Source of the DNA: an uncultured Pedobacter sp.
Lineage (GTDB): Bacteria > Bacteroidota > Bacteroidia > Sphingobacteriales > Sphingobacteriaceae
Direction: 5' to 3'
Length of the DNA: 52,841 bases
Assembly: GCF_913776295.1 (NCBI RefSeq)
Contig: NZ_CAJYOJ010000027.1
Span: 1 to 52,841 of the forward strand
The notes below the pieces were generated by a model. That model made no database searches. It saw nothing but the letters and a program-made list of their open reading frames with translations, and was not told where the DNA came from. This document shows positions 37,531 to 45,947 of the stretch, one piece after another (the first letter of the stretch is position 1; the number at the start of each line of letters is the position of its first letter). Made by a program: the position numbers and the translations under genes.

Positions 37531-38766
37531 ATGTTACTAAGGACCATTATTTTTACCTGCTTTTTTCCTTTATCGCTATCGGCACTTGCTCAAAACGGGC
37601 CACGAAAGGTGGTTTATGTTATCGCCGATGGTATCCCTGCCGATGTAATAGAACGATTGGAATTACCTAATTTCAAGAAAATCATCTCTACAGGTTCCTA
37701 TTCGCGCATGCATGTGGGCGGAGATAAAGCAAGTTATAACGAAACACCAACTATATCTGCTGTGGGTTATAATAGCTTGCTTACCGGCACCTGGGTAAAC
37801 AAGCATAACGTACCTGATAATGATATCAAAGCTCCAAATTATAATTATCAGCATATTTTCAGGCTTTTCAAAAATCAATACCCTGATAAAAAAACAGCTA
37901 TTTTCTCCAGCTGGACTGACAACCGAACCAAACTACTTGGCGATGGTCTTCCCGAAACCGGAAACTTTAAGCCCGATTTTGTAGCTGATGGTTTTGAGTT
38001 AGATACTGTCCGCTTTAAACATGATAAAAAAGCTGACTATATGCATTTTATTGATGAGGAAGTGGTTAAACGAGCTGCTAATACCATTCATGATCAAGCA
38101 CCTGATCTATCATGGGTATACCTGGAATATACGGATGATATGGGCCATCGCTATGGTGATAGTCCGGAGTTTTATAAGGCTGTTGAGATGCTGGACAAAC
38201 AAATGGGCCATATTTGGGATGCCATTAATTACCGTCAACAGCGATTTAAAGAAGATTGGCTGATTGTAATCACAACCGATCATGGACGTGATGAAAAAAC
38301 AGGTCGCGGACATGGCGGACAATCTGATCGTCAGCGTTCTACCTGGATGGTAAGTAATTATAAAAACCTGAATACTTATGCGCAATACTTCGATCTTAGT
38401 ATAGTAGATATTATGCCTTCCATTGCTGGTTATCTGAATATAAAACTTCCAAAAAGTGTAGAACAGGAAATTGATGGTACTTCATTTATTGGCCCGGTAT
38501 CCATATCCGCACTCAAGGCAAATTATGTACAAAACCACTTAGACATCACCTGGAAGGCATTGGAAAAAAAGGGAAAAGTAAAAATCTGGCTGGCAACCAC
38601 TAATGCGTTTAAAACCGGTGGAAAAGATGATTATCATTTACTGGGAGAGGTTGACATTAATCAGCAACATTATCTGGCCGACCTTAATAACGATCCATCC
38701 CCATATTATAAACTAGTGGTTGAAGCACCAGACAATACGCTTAACAAATGGATAAGTGTTAAATAA
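37531..38766 (+). CDS. Secreted alkaline phosphatase superfamily phosphodiesterase (NPP-like)
   Basis: Starting at 37531 gives 411 aa with a signal peptide (1-20, ending LSALA-Q). Longer frames reach back into the upstream gene and are rejected. Motifs of the type I phosphodiesterase/nucleotide pyrophosphatase group are visible: metal-binding Asp33 in YVIADGIP, probable nucleophile Thr74 in ETPTISAVGY, YTDDMGHRYG, and TTDHGRDEKTGRGHGGQ. The last ~80 residues form a small beta domain. It would cleave phosphodiesters or phosphonates outside the cytoplasm, the metallophosphoesterase finishing the job. It is the last gene of the operon and is followed by a strong terminator. Confidence 0.9.
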   Translation: MLLRTIIFTCFFPLSLSALAQNGPRKVVYVIADGIPADVIERLELPNFKKIISTGSYSRMHVGGDKASYNETPTISAVGYNSLLTGTWVNKHNVPDNDIKAPNYNYQHIFRLFKNQYPDKKTAIFSSWTDNRTKLLGDGLPETGNFKPDFVADGFELDTVRFKHDKKADYMHFIDEEVVKRAANTIHDQAPDLSWVYLEYTDDMGHRYGDSPEFYKAVEMLDKQMGHIWDAINYRQQRFKEDWLIVITTDHGRDEKTGRGHGGQSDRQRSTWMVSNYKNLNTYAQYFDLSIVDIMPSIAGYLNIKLPKSVEQEIDGTSFIGPVSISALKANYVQNHLDITWKALEKKGKVKIWLATTNAFKTGGKDDYHLLGEVDINQQHYLADLNNDPSPYYKLVVEAPDNTLNKWISVK

Positions 38767-38797
38767 TTAATTTCATTCCGAAAAATTCATATTCCTA

Positions 38798-38840
38798 AGC
38801 CCTATATCTGATCTTAAGCGATCAGCTATAAGGCTTTTTT
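38798..38840 (+). terminator. Intrinsic terminator of the SusC/SusD/phosphoesterase operon
   Basis: Left arm 38798-38813 and right arm 38820-38835 form a 16-bp stem with two mismatches around the 6-nt loop TTAAGC, followed by a seven-T run ending at 38840. It lies 32 nt after the phosphodiesterase stop. This is the clearest terminator in the window. Confidence 0.8.
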
Positions 38841-38988
38841 AATTACTTATGGCGCTTATTCTAATTGATAAAATAATAAGATATGTCCTTAAATTTTAAA
38901 TATTCGTACCTTTAAACCAATTTTTAAGAGCTTTAGACCTTTTTTGAAAGCTGTTCCTGATCGAAATTTGTAGTCAAAAATTTCATTA

Positions 38989-39732
38989 ATGCGATTTATC
39001 AACAATTTGATTTTCGCTGATCATCAATCCAAATTCATCAAGGTGGCTAATCATCAAATCACATCAAACCCAAAAGGTTTTAGAACTGCCCTTCTCCGGC
39101 TTATTATTTATAGTGCATTCATTTACCTGCTTGCCGAATTTCTTAAATGGAATGTACAACATGAAGCAACAAGCAATAAGTTTAGCGAAGATTCTGCAGT
39201 AGAATATATTCAGAGCCTATTGCTACTAATAAGTTCAATCATTTTTCTCTATATATCATTTAAATATAAATCCATATTTCCACTTTCGTTCGCCTTATTT
39301 GCTTTTATGATGGCCTCTTTTATCAGAGAACAGGATGCTTTTTTAGACGAGCATATTTATGACGGTGCCTGGCAAACCGGAGCTTTTGGTCTCCTCATAC
39401 TGGCCACCTTGCTTATTTACCGGAAGAAAGCGCTGTTTTTCTGCAACTTAAATGATTTTGTACACCAGTTCTCTTTCGGGATCCTACTCTCGGGTATTGT
39501 TACCACCTACATTTTTGCACGCCTATACGGAAGAAAAGTTTTTTGGATGGCCGTTATGGAAACGCAATACATTCGCGATGTGAAAAATGTATCAGAAGAG
39601 TCTCTTGAACTTTTTGGCTATACCCTGATTCTGGTTGCAAGCATAGAGTTCTATCTGTTGGTTAGGGCAAAAAGCAACCATATGGAATCAGAAGTACAAA
39701 AAAGTCCATCATCCTTCCCTATTTCTGCCTGA
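38989..39732 (+). CDS. Integral membrane protein of unknown function
   Basis: A 247-aa protein with about six hydrophobic segments (about residues 36-53, 70-90, 96-110, 128-144, 158-175 and 208-226) and a short polar tail. Conserved-looking stretches are FIREQDAFLDEHIYDGAWQ and SEESLELFGYTLILVAS. I do not recognise a family with confidence. It is convergent with the IPC-synthase-like gene, 30 nt away, and is separated from the phosphoesterase operon by a terminator, so it is probably its own transcript. A link to envelope lipids is possible from position only. Confidence 0.75.
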   Translation: MRFINNLIFADHQSKFIKVANHQITSNPKGFRTALLRLIIYSAFIYLLAEFLKWNVQHEATSNKFSEDSAVEYIQSLLLLISSIIFLYISFKYKSIFPLSFALFAFMMASFIREQDAFLDEHIYDGAWQTGAFGLLILATLLIYRKKALFFCNLNDFVHQFSFGILLSGIVTTYIFARLYGRKVFWMAVMETQYIRDVKNVSEESLELFGYTLILVASIEFYLLVRAKSNHMESEVQKSPSSFPISA

Positions 39733-39762
39733 TTATTACTTAAAACTTATCCAATACGCAGT

Positions 39763-40719
39763 CTATCTACTGATCGCTGTTATCATAACTGCTACAAATT
39801 CTTTCAACCTGGTAATACGCATTAGATAATGAAATGAAATTATTCCCAAAAATGCACAGATTACTCCAGCTAATACATCAAACGTATAATGATGACTGGT
39901 ATAAACAGCTGAAAACCAGATCCCAAACATGACGGTTAAAAAGAAAATATTAATTATTCCTAAACGATTTTTTAAGCCGTAATAAACCACAATAACCGGA
40001 TAGGATGAATGCAGCGATGGCATGGCGGCAAACACATTGGAACCTTTACTGTATATCCCCTGAAAAAGTGTAATGTTGAAATAATGATCAAAACGGGCCA
40101 GGCCTGCAGTATTCCCTACTGTTTTGGCTATAAATTCGAAGCCATGTTCCTGCACATACCATGGTGGAGCCGCAGGAAAGGCATAGTAAACCACAAAACC
40201 CAATAAATTTACCCATACAAAGGTAAGTGAGAAATATATAAACTGGTCCTTATTCTTAAAGAAAAGATAAGTGGCAAATGCCAGCGGAACAGGTACCCAC
40301 ATCAGGTAGAATAGCCCTGTTAACACATCCAAAAAAGTAGTGCTATTTATTTTCCAATATTCGTTAGGCGTAAGTATTAATCCGTGATAGTTAATGCCAA
40401 AAGTATTTTTTTCCAGATTGTATAAATCTTCAATATGCACGGTATTAAAAAGATAGTTTGGAAAAGCTTTCATGTAATCAAACAGGATCCAGTACACAAT
40501 AAAGATGGAAAAACCGAGAATAAACTGCCTTGTTCGTGCAGAAATATAAAACAGGGCATTAAAGATAAAAATCAGTACCAACTGATCAGTTTTAAAGCCG
40601 ACCAGTAATACTGATAACAACAGATATCCAACAGATATAGCAGCTGTGAGATAAATATTGCGGATATTATTAAAGCTTTTTTTAAGCGATGGTTGTTGCT
40701 GCATACTACTTTTTATCAA
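39763..40719 (-). CDS. Aur1/IPC-synthase-like PAP2-superfamily membrane enzyme
   Basis: A 318-aa, multi-pass protein with the Aur1-like lipid phosphotransferase blocks: FPAAPPWY near 181-188, AMPSLHSSYP with His237, and SHHYTFDVLAG with His277 and Asp281 forming the expected triad. In yeast, Aur1 moves phosphoinositol from PI onto ceramide; bacterial homologues in Bacteroidota inositol-lipid loci are proposed to do the same. All genes needed to make both substrates lie upstream on the same strand. Its first ATG overlaps the hydroxylase gene by 14 bp; Met6 (40704) would remove the overlap. A plain PAP2 phosphatase is the alternative. Confidence 0.82.
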   Translation of the reverse strand: MIKSSMQQQPSLKKSFNNIRNIYLTAAISVGYLLLSVLLVGFKTDQLVLIFIFNALFYISARTRQFILGFSIFIVYWILFDYMKAFPNYLFNTVHIEDLYNLEKNTFGINYHGLILTPNEYWKINSTTFLDVLTGLFYLMWVPVPLAFATYLFFKNKDQFIYFSLTFVWVNLLGFVVYYAFPAAPPWYVQEHGFEFIAKTVGNTAGLARFDHYFNITLFQGIYSKGSNVFAAMPSLHSSYPVIVVYYGLKNRLGIINIFFLTVMFGIWFSAVYTSHHYTFDVLAGVICAFLGIISFHYLMRITRLKEFVAVMITAISR

Positions 40720-41326
40720 AGTTAGACCTGAAAACGTGGTCCCAGAAAGTCCAGCTTACGCCATAACCTTTGGTCGAATCAGAGTAGTGATGAAGCATGT
40801 GATGCTGCTTTAGCTTTTTCCAGAAACCACTTTTAAAATTAGCATGGTGAAGTGCATAATGCACCATATCGTAAAACAGGTAACCAATCATAAAACCTGA
40901 AAAAAACGGATAAACGATGGTATCAGGCAACAACCAATCGAAAAGGAAGTAAAAACCCAGTGCCATTGGAATACTGGCGGAGGGTGGCATGACCAAACGC
41001 TTGGCATCATTAGGGTAATCGTGATGCACCCCATGAAAAATAAAGTGGATCTTTTTACCCCATTCGGCTTCGGGTTCAAAATGAAAAACATAGCGGTGCA
41101 GGACGTATTCGGTGATGGTCCAGATACCCAGGCCAAGCAAAAACCATCCTGTAAAACTTAAAGCCGTCATGTTTATTTCCCAGAGTGCTTTCCAAAACAG
41201 AAAGGCAATAACCGGAACATATACGATTAATGGTACGTAAAACTGGACTTTTGATAGACTCTCCAAAAAGTCGTTTTTGAACATCCTGATGGATGCGGTT
41301 GAATTGGAAACAAAATTCTTTTTCAT
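40706..41326 (-). CDS. Fatty acid hydroxylase, probably ceramide acyl 2-hydroxylase
   Basis: A 206-aa membrane protein of the fatty acid hydroxylase/sterol desaturase superfamily. The histidine clusters that bind the di-metal centre are visible: HRYVFH (77-82), HFIFHGVHH (94-102), HYALHH (156-161) and QHHMLHH (174-180). The order and short length fit the FA2H/Scs7 group, which hydroxylates carbon 2 of the N-acyl chain of sphingolipids. Its place next to the IPC-synthase-like gene and downstream of ceramide genes supports this. It is about 400 nt from the main lipid operon, separated by a repeat element. Confidence 0.85.
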   Translation of the reverse strand: MKKNFVSNSTASIRMFKNDFLESLSKVQFYVPLIVYVPVIAFLFWKALWEINMTALSFTGWFLLGLGIWTITEYVLHRYVFHFEPEAEWGKKIHFIFHGVHHDYPNDAKRLVMPPSASIPMALGFYFLFDWLLPDTIVYPFFSGFMIGYLFYDMVHYALHHANFKSGFWKKLKQHHMLHHYSDSTKGYGVSWTFWDHVFRSNFDKK

Positions 41327-41724
41327 TGTAATTATTTAATTGGCTTTCAGCTCCACTCATTTAATCGTCATCCTGAACTTCCGCCCGGCCAGTCGGACGG
41401 GTATTTCAGGATCTTCTTCCCAAACAATCTGTCAATATAAAATACGCTATCCTTAAAGATTCTTCGTTACACTCAGAATGACAACTCACTCTTATTCAAT
41501 CGCCATCACGACTGAAGCGCAGCGAAATGCCCGCCTGTGCGGACAGGCCTGCCCGTACAGGCGGGGAGAGATCTATATCGTTAGATTTTGCTTCGCAGAG
41601 CCTTCGGGTTCTCGATTCCGTTATAGTTCACTCGAGACGATTCGAGAGAGATTGCTTCGTCGGCTGAAAAAGCCTTCCCGCAATGACGGAATGGATAAGA
41701 ACACCACCCGCAAAACGCCTAACG
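41327..41724. repeat. Gap made of dispersed palindromic repeats
   Basis: This 398-nt gap is a mosaic of GC-richer elements unlike its surroundings. TCCTGAA/TTCAGGA arms enclose a smaller CCCG/CGGG pair at 41371-41411. A GATTCTTCGTTACACTCAGA segment follows at about 41459. A 36-nt near-palindrome with arms CCCGCCTGT/ACAGGCGGG lies at 41530-41565. Near 41690, CCCGCAATGACGG reads on the minus strand as CCGTCATTGCGGG. Segments like these recur between genes in many Bacteroidota genomes. The 85-codon frame at 41478-41735 lies within them and is not called. Confidence 0.7.
41530..41565. repeat. 36-nt near-perfect palindrome
   Basis: Arms CCCGCCTGT (41530-41538) and ACAGGCGGG (41557-41565) with a largely complementary centre. 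Only two base pairs fail strict pairing, and one is a G-U in RNA. It is strikingly GC-rich compared with neighbouring DNA, so it is probably a REP-like unit. Confidence 0.75.
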
Positions 41725-43014
41725 CTAAACCTTAATCCTTTCTACTAACACTTTCGACGGCTCCGAAGCATCAAAACCTTTTATTTCAACATATTTTACA
41801 TTAGGAAACCAGAATGTGCCCCCTTCAATCCGAAGGAATATCCGTTCCAGCTGCATTTTTTTATTGTTTATGGTGGCAAAAACATGGTATTTCTTATCTA
41901 CAGCAGATTTATTCAGGTACATCGGCAGCTTTTTATGTGAAGTAAACCGCAATTCAAACTGGCCATTCCCTAAGTTTTTACTAATAATGCCATAAGCAAA
42001 TTTCCGCTGAATATAACTGAGTTCTTTCTTTTCACCCTGGTCTCCGTAACGCATCCAAAATACATTTACGGGTTGCTCTTTATTCACTTCTCCATGTTTG
42101 TCTACATTTAACTGGCAAATGATGGTATTGGTATTTGGATCGCGCTGTAAATAAAACAATTGATTAGGAATATCTTTTGGGGTTGGGAAAGTAAGCGGCG
42201 AAGGATCTGATCCCTGCGCATTTGCGGTAAAAGAAAGCACACCACTTAAACCGCTGATCAGAAACAGTCCTGCAATTAATGCCGCTTTGTTGTTTCCCTT
42301 TCTCTCGCTAAACTCCTGAGCTTCCAGGCCTTTTTTAGCCTCTTGCAGGCGTTTAACAGCTGTGATATTGGTCAATACCGCCATTATGGCGATTGGCATG
42401 GTAAAAACCGACATGGTTTCGAATACATGGAAAGAAAGCCCTGGCACGTAAACCTTGTAATCGCCACCAATAAAATGACCGGTGATACCGCAGGTTATGG
42501 CGAAAACACCAATCGTTACCACGCGTTCGGGGCGCTGCATTAAACCTCCCTTACATTCTACCCCCAGTCCTTCGGCCCTTGCCCGGGTATAACTCACCAT
42601 CATCGAACCAATAAGGGCAATAAACGCAAACAGCGAACTTAAAAAGTAATGATGTGCCACTAAGTAATAACAGATGCCCAAAAACATAATCATTTCGCTG
42701 TAACGGTCGAGTACCGAATCGTACAAGGCTCCAAATTTCGAACTCATATTGCCTAAACGGGCCACCTGGCCATCGAGCATATCAAACAGACCAGCAAAAA
42801 GCACCAAAGCCCCTCCCCAACCGATGTACGACATATCGCCACGATTTGATTTTTCGGCACCGAGTACAAAAATGACAGCTACACCGATATTCAGGATCAA
42901 CCCGATTGTGGTAACAGCATTAGGCGTTAAACCGATCTTGATCAATCCCTTTACAAAAGGGTTGATCACCTTATATATTCCTTGTTGCAGGCTGTCTCTT
43001 AATTTTTTTTCCAT
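41725..43014 (-). CDS. PI-phosphate synthase (CDP-alcohol phosphatidyltransferase) fused to a DUF4833-like periplasmic domain
   Basis: A 429-aa protein. Residues 1-225 form a multi-pass CDP-alcohol phosphatidyltransferase with the complete active site D78-x2-D81-G-x2-A-R86-x8-G95-x3-D99-x3-D103. It would join CDP-diacylglycerol to inositol-3-phosphate, given the inositol-phosphate synthase in the same operon. Residues 243-267 (AALIAGLFLISGLSGVLSF then TANAQ) look like an internal signal peptide. Residues 270-429 are a soluble domain resembling DUF4833 (FYLQRDPNTNTIICQLNV; VNVFWMRYGDQGEKKELSYI). The domain would sit in the periplasm, possibly released by signal peptidase. The gene is nine bases after DUF5686. 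Confidence 0.88.
   Translation of the reverse strand: MEKKLRDSLQQGIYKVINPFVKGLIKIGLTPNAVTTIGLILNIGVAVIFVLGAEKSNRGDMSYIGWGGALVLFAGLFDMLDGQVARLGNMSSKFGALYDSVLDRYSEMIMFLGICYYLVAHHYFLSSLFAFIALIGSMMVSYTRARAEGLGVECKGGLMQRPERVVTIGVFAITCGITGHFIGGDYKVYVPGLSFHVFETMSVFTMPIAIMAVLTNITAVKRLQEAKKGLEAQEFSERKGNNKAALIAGLFLISGLSGVLSFTANAQGSDPSPLTFPTPKDIPNQLFYLQRDPNTNTIICQLNVDKHGEVNKEQPVNVFWMRYGDQGEKKELSYIQRKFAYGIISKNLGNGQFELRFTSHKKLPMYLNKSAVDKKYHVFATINNKKMQLERIFLRIEGGTFWFPNVKYVEIKGFDASEPSKVLVERIKV
42211..42288 (-). other. Internal signal-peptide-like segment between the two domains
   Basis: Codons 243-268 of the phosphatidyltransferase gene encode a Lys-preceded hydrophobic run followed by TANAQ, a good signal peptidase I context. 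It suggests an ancient joining of a membrane enzyme gene and a gene for a secreted protein. Confidence 0.5.
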
Positions 43015-43023
43015 AACCTATTT

Positions 43024-45567
43024 TTAAAAATCAAATTTTACCCTTGCCCTTATTCCCCATTCTGAAACTTCCGGATGATTGAGATAGTTAAAGCGTTTCA
43101 CCAGATCGACCCTTAAGAGTTTAAAGATATTGCCCACACCAACGCTACCTTCCATATAAGGATCGTTGCCCAATGCATAAGTACGCTGCGCCCCGTTTTC
43201 GTAAATTGGCAACTGATATAAACCCGTTTGTAAGTTTGGATTATTTTCATTCCTCAAACCACCATACAAGGCTTTAAACGACACCACCTCCCTTAATTTT
43301 AAACGTTTTAGCAGTGGCACTTTGTTAAAAAAGAAGCCGTTGAAATTATGGTCGATATTGATGCTCACATAATGATCACTCACAAACTCCAGGAAGTTCA
43401 TCAGATTGTATGAGTTAAGCTGATAAGCATAAGTTTGGTTGGCACGGTGGATATCCAATAAAGGAAAGGGCACCTTCCCGGAGATGTAGCTGCCTTCTAC
43501 TGTTACATCGCTGTAGCCCAACTGCGATAGATAAAAGCGTTTATCAATACTACCCAATAGGTTGTGGTAATTATATTCACCGCCCAGCAAACCTTTTAAA
43601 CCAGCCGTATAACGTAAATTAAATACCGGGTAACGATCGGCAATGGGTACACGATAAATTTTGCCCTGGTAAAACTTTTCGTTCGGGGCGTACCTCAACT
43701 GTACAGAAACCTCGCTGGTGGTTAAGCGGTTGATCATCTGATTATTTTCATTCAGGTAATTTAACCCGCCAGCCGGTGTCTGGCTCCACTTCTTAAAACC
43801 CAGGTTGACTGAAAAGTGGTTTTCGAACTCCTTCACATAATCCAGGCGATAAAAATCGTTGTACAACAGCATATCGTTTACCCCACGTTTAAACGAGAGC
43901 AGGAAGTTATCTTCCTGAACAAACTGCAACTCTTGTCCGGGTATTTTGGTATCGCGCTGAAAGCTGGCCCTAACGTAATGTTGAGGGAATGCGTAGATCG
44001 ATTTATTGTTCAGTGAATAGGTACCGGAAAGGAAAAACTTCCATTTCTCATCTTTAATGCCATAAGCCAGATAGTTTTCGAAATAATAACGTTTGCTCAA
44101 TTCTGGAGTGGTTCGGCCACCAAACCGCAGCCTTAAACCTTCTACATTGTTAAAACTGTAAAAGGTATTTACCGGACCAATTTCGTAAGGGCCAAGGTTC
44201 TGATAACCTGCAAACAAAAGGGTCACAATTTTCATGGTCCGTTTAAAAGATGGCAGATTTTGCAGGGTATCGATATTACCGTAAATTTTCAACTGGTTGC
44301 TGGAAATGGTATCTAACCTGTTTTTCTCCCAAAATGTGTTATCTTTTTTTGCTGCATCGGCCAGTACAACGGTACTTTTCCCTTGAAAAATAGTATCGGG
44401 CAGCGCCGTATCAAACTGGTAATCTTTAAAAGTAACGCTACGCTCACCCGTGAAGCCAATGCCTTTGGTTTTACCGATTCCAAAATCGGCCAGTAAATTA
44501 CTTTTGCTCAAACTGTATTTGCCTTTATCATTCGGCTCAAAATTCAGATCGATTTTTAGTGCGCGCACAAAGTTGAGGTTGATATTTTTGTTTACCCCAA
44601 AAGAAGCTCCGGTAACCGCGTAATGATTGTCATTGGTGACGTAAATTTTTCCCTCGAACAACATATCTCCGGTATTGCGCGGGGTAAAAGACAGTTCTAT
44701 AATTTCAGGTTTCTGTGTTTTGAGGGTATCAGTAATGAAAAACTTATAAAAGGAAGGTGCACCATCAGCAATCGGACTTAAAAATTCATTACTGATTACG
44801 GAAATGTTGTTTTTGTAGATATCAATATCCTGATACATTCTGTCGAAATAGGTTTTTAATCCCTTATTATCAATGTAACGGTTATCAAACTGAACCTGTT
44901 TCTCTCCGATTATGATGGTTTTGTTCTTTTCCGGATTTTTGCTCAGGTAATGATCAGACAGTTGCTCCTGAATATAAATCGGAAGAAGATTTTTCCCACC
45001 AATCAATGTCGAATCCTGCTCCTGAAACAAAAACTGGTAGTTCCTGAACATCTTTTTGTTTTTAAACTTATCCGAAACATTGCTCAGGGAGAACAGCATT
45101 TTTTCATATTGCCTGAAAGCAACCGTGTGATAACTTTTAATTCTGTTTTCCTCTTTATGGGCAATTACCTGGCGGATCAATTCCACCGCGGGATTATCTT
45201 TATTACGGTATTTTATTTTTTTCCCGCCCACAACGATCACTTCATCCAATACTCTCGAATCGGGTACCAAAACAACATCAAGTTCCTGCGTTGCAGCGGG
45301 TACCGTATTTTTAAATACGGTGCGATAACCTACATAATTAAAACTCAGCTCACTTTGTGGGTTTGGAGAAACAAGTGTGTATTTTCCGTTGGCGTCTGTC
45401 TGCGTACCAATTTGCGTATCTTTAAAAAAAACCGAAACATTGGGCAACGTTTCTTTGGTTACGGCATCGCGTACCGTACCAGATACCACTGTCCTCTGGC
45501 CAAAAGCATTTACCAGCAACATAAACATGAGCGCTACGGATAATAAAAATGAATAAATCGCTTTCAT
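43024..45567 (-). CDS. DUF5686-family outer membrane protein with carboxypeptidase-like domain
   Basis: An 847-aa protein with a signal peptide (1-23, ending VNAFG). A carboxypeptidase-regulatory-like domain (about 25-100: VSGTVRDAVTKETLPNVSVF) and a DEVIVVGGKK segment follow, as in TonB-dependent proteins. The DUF5686 body is recognisable from NPAVELIRQVIAHKEENR and YHTVAFRQYEKM, and the C-terminus (WGIRARVKFDF) ends in an aromatic strand typical of outer membrane barrels. It starts directly after the GtrA stop. DUF5686 has no assigned function. Its place inside a sphingolipid/inositol-lipid operon makes it a candidate for moving or anchoring these lipids in the outer membrane. Confidence 0.88.
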   Translation of the reverse strand: MKAIYSFLLSVALMFMLLVNAFGQRTVVSGTVRDAVTKETLPNVSVFFKDTQIGTQTDANGKYTLVSPNPQSELSFNYVGYRTVFKNTVPAATQELDVVLVPDSRVLDEVIVVGGKKIKYRNKDNPAVELIRQVIAHKEENRIKSYHTVAFRQYEKMLFSLSNVSDKFKNKKMFRNYQFLFQEQDSTLIGGKNLLPIYIQEQLSDHYLSKNPEKNKTIIIGEKQVQFDNRYIDNKGLKTYFDRMYQDIDIYKNNISVISNEFLSPIADGAPSFYKFFITDTLKTQKPEIIELSFTPRNTGDMLFEGKIYVTNDNHYAVTGASFGVNKNINLNFVRALKIDLNFEPNDKGKYSLSKSNLLADFGIGKTKGIGFTGERSVTFKDYQFDTALPDTIFQGKSTVVLADAAKKDNTFWEKNRLDTISSNQLKIYGNIDTLQNLPSFKRTMKIVTLLFAGYQNLGPYEIGPVNTFYSFNNVEGLRLRFGGRTTPELSKRYYFENYLAYGIKDEKWKFFLSGTYSLNNKSIYAFPQHYVRASFQRDTKIPGQELQFVQEDNFLLSFKRGVNDMLLYNDFYRLDYVKEFENHFSVNLGFKKWSQTPAGGLNYLNENNQMINRLTTSEVSVQLRYAPNEKFYQGKIYRVPIADRYPVFNLRYTAGLKGLLGGEYNYHNLLGSIDKRFYLSQLGYSDVTVEGSYISGKVPFPLLDIHRANQTYAYQLNSYNLMNFLEFVSDHYVSINIDHNFNGFFFNKVPLLKRLKLREVVSFKALYGGLRNENNPNLQTGLYQLPIYENGAQRTYALGNDPYMEGSVGVGNIFKLLRVDLVKRFNYLNHPEVSEWGIRARVKFDF

Positions 45568-45945
45568 TTAATTGGAAAAAATAAACTGCTTTTGCATGAT
45601 ATAATTGTAGCTGATACCCGTTAAAACGGAACTCAAAACTTTGGCTAATACGTAATTGAGGTTAAAAAAACGGGTGAGTACAAATACAGCCGCGGTTACG
45701 ATAATCAGGTTGCCTGCCCATACCAAAATATATTTCAATATCTGCCATTTAATGGCTGAAGATTCACTTTCAAATACCCATTTGCGGTTTACGTAGAAAT
45801 TGACTACCCCACCCGCAACCGTACCCGTAATGCTTGCGGCCAGATACCACCAGCCGAAAAGATTTTCGGTCATAATGGTCACCCCGAAGTCTGTTGCCGA
45901 GGCCACCAAGGATGATGCCTGTGCTTTTAGAAAAGTGAACAGCAT
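45568..45945 (-). CDS. GtrA-family small membrane protein
   Basis: A 125-aa protein with four transmembrane segments and the GtrA pattern (SSLVASATDFGVTI; VAGGVVNFYVNRKWVF; ISYNYIMQKQFIF). GtrA proteins are thought to flip polyprenyl-linked sugars or other lipid-linked groups across the inner membrane. In this operon a role in flipping an inositol lipid, or helping a transferase, is plausible. It is two bases from the PgpA-like gene and directly abuts DUF5686, so it is co-expressed with both. Confidence 0.88.
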   Translation of the reverse strand: MLFTFLKAQASSLVASATDFGVTIMTENLFGWWYLAASITGTVAGGVVNFYVNRKWVFESESSAIKWQILKYILVWAGNLIIVTAAVFVLTRFFNLNYVLAKVLSSVLTGISYNYIMQKQFIFSN

Positions 45946-45947
45946 GG

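Noticed and set aside
41478..41735. Plus-strand 85-codon frame
   Set aside because: Runs through palindromic dispersed repeats; its protein has no fold-like features.
44950..45543. Plus-strand frame of 197 codons
   Set aside because: Lies wholly antisense inside the well-supported DUF5686 gene and has no recognisable motif.
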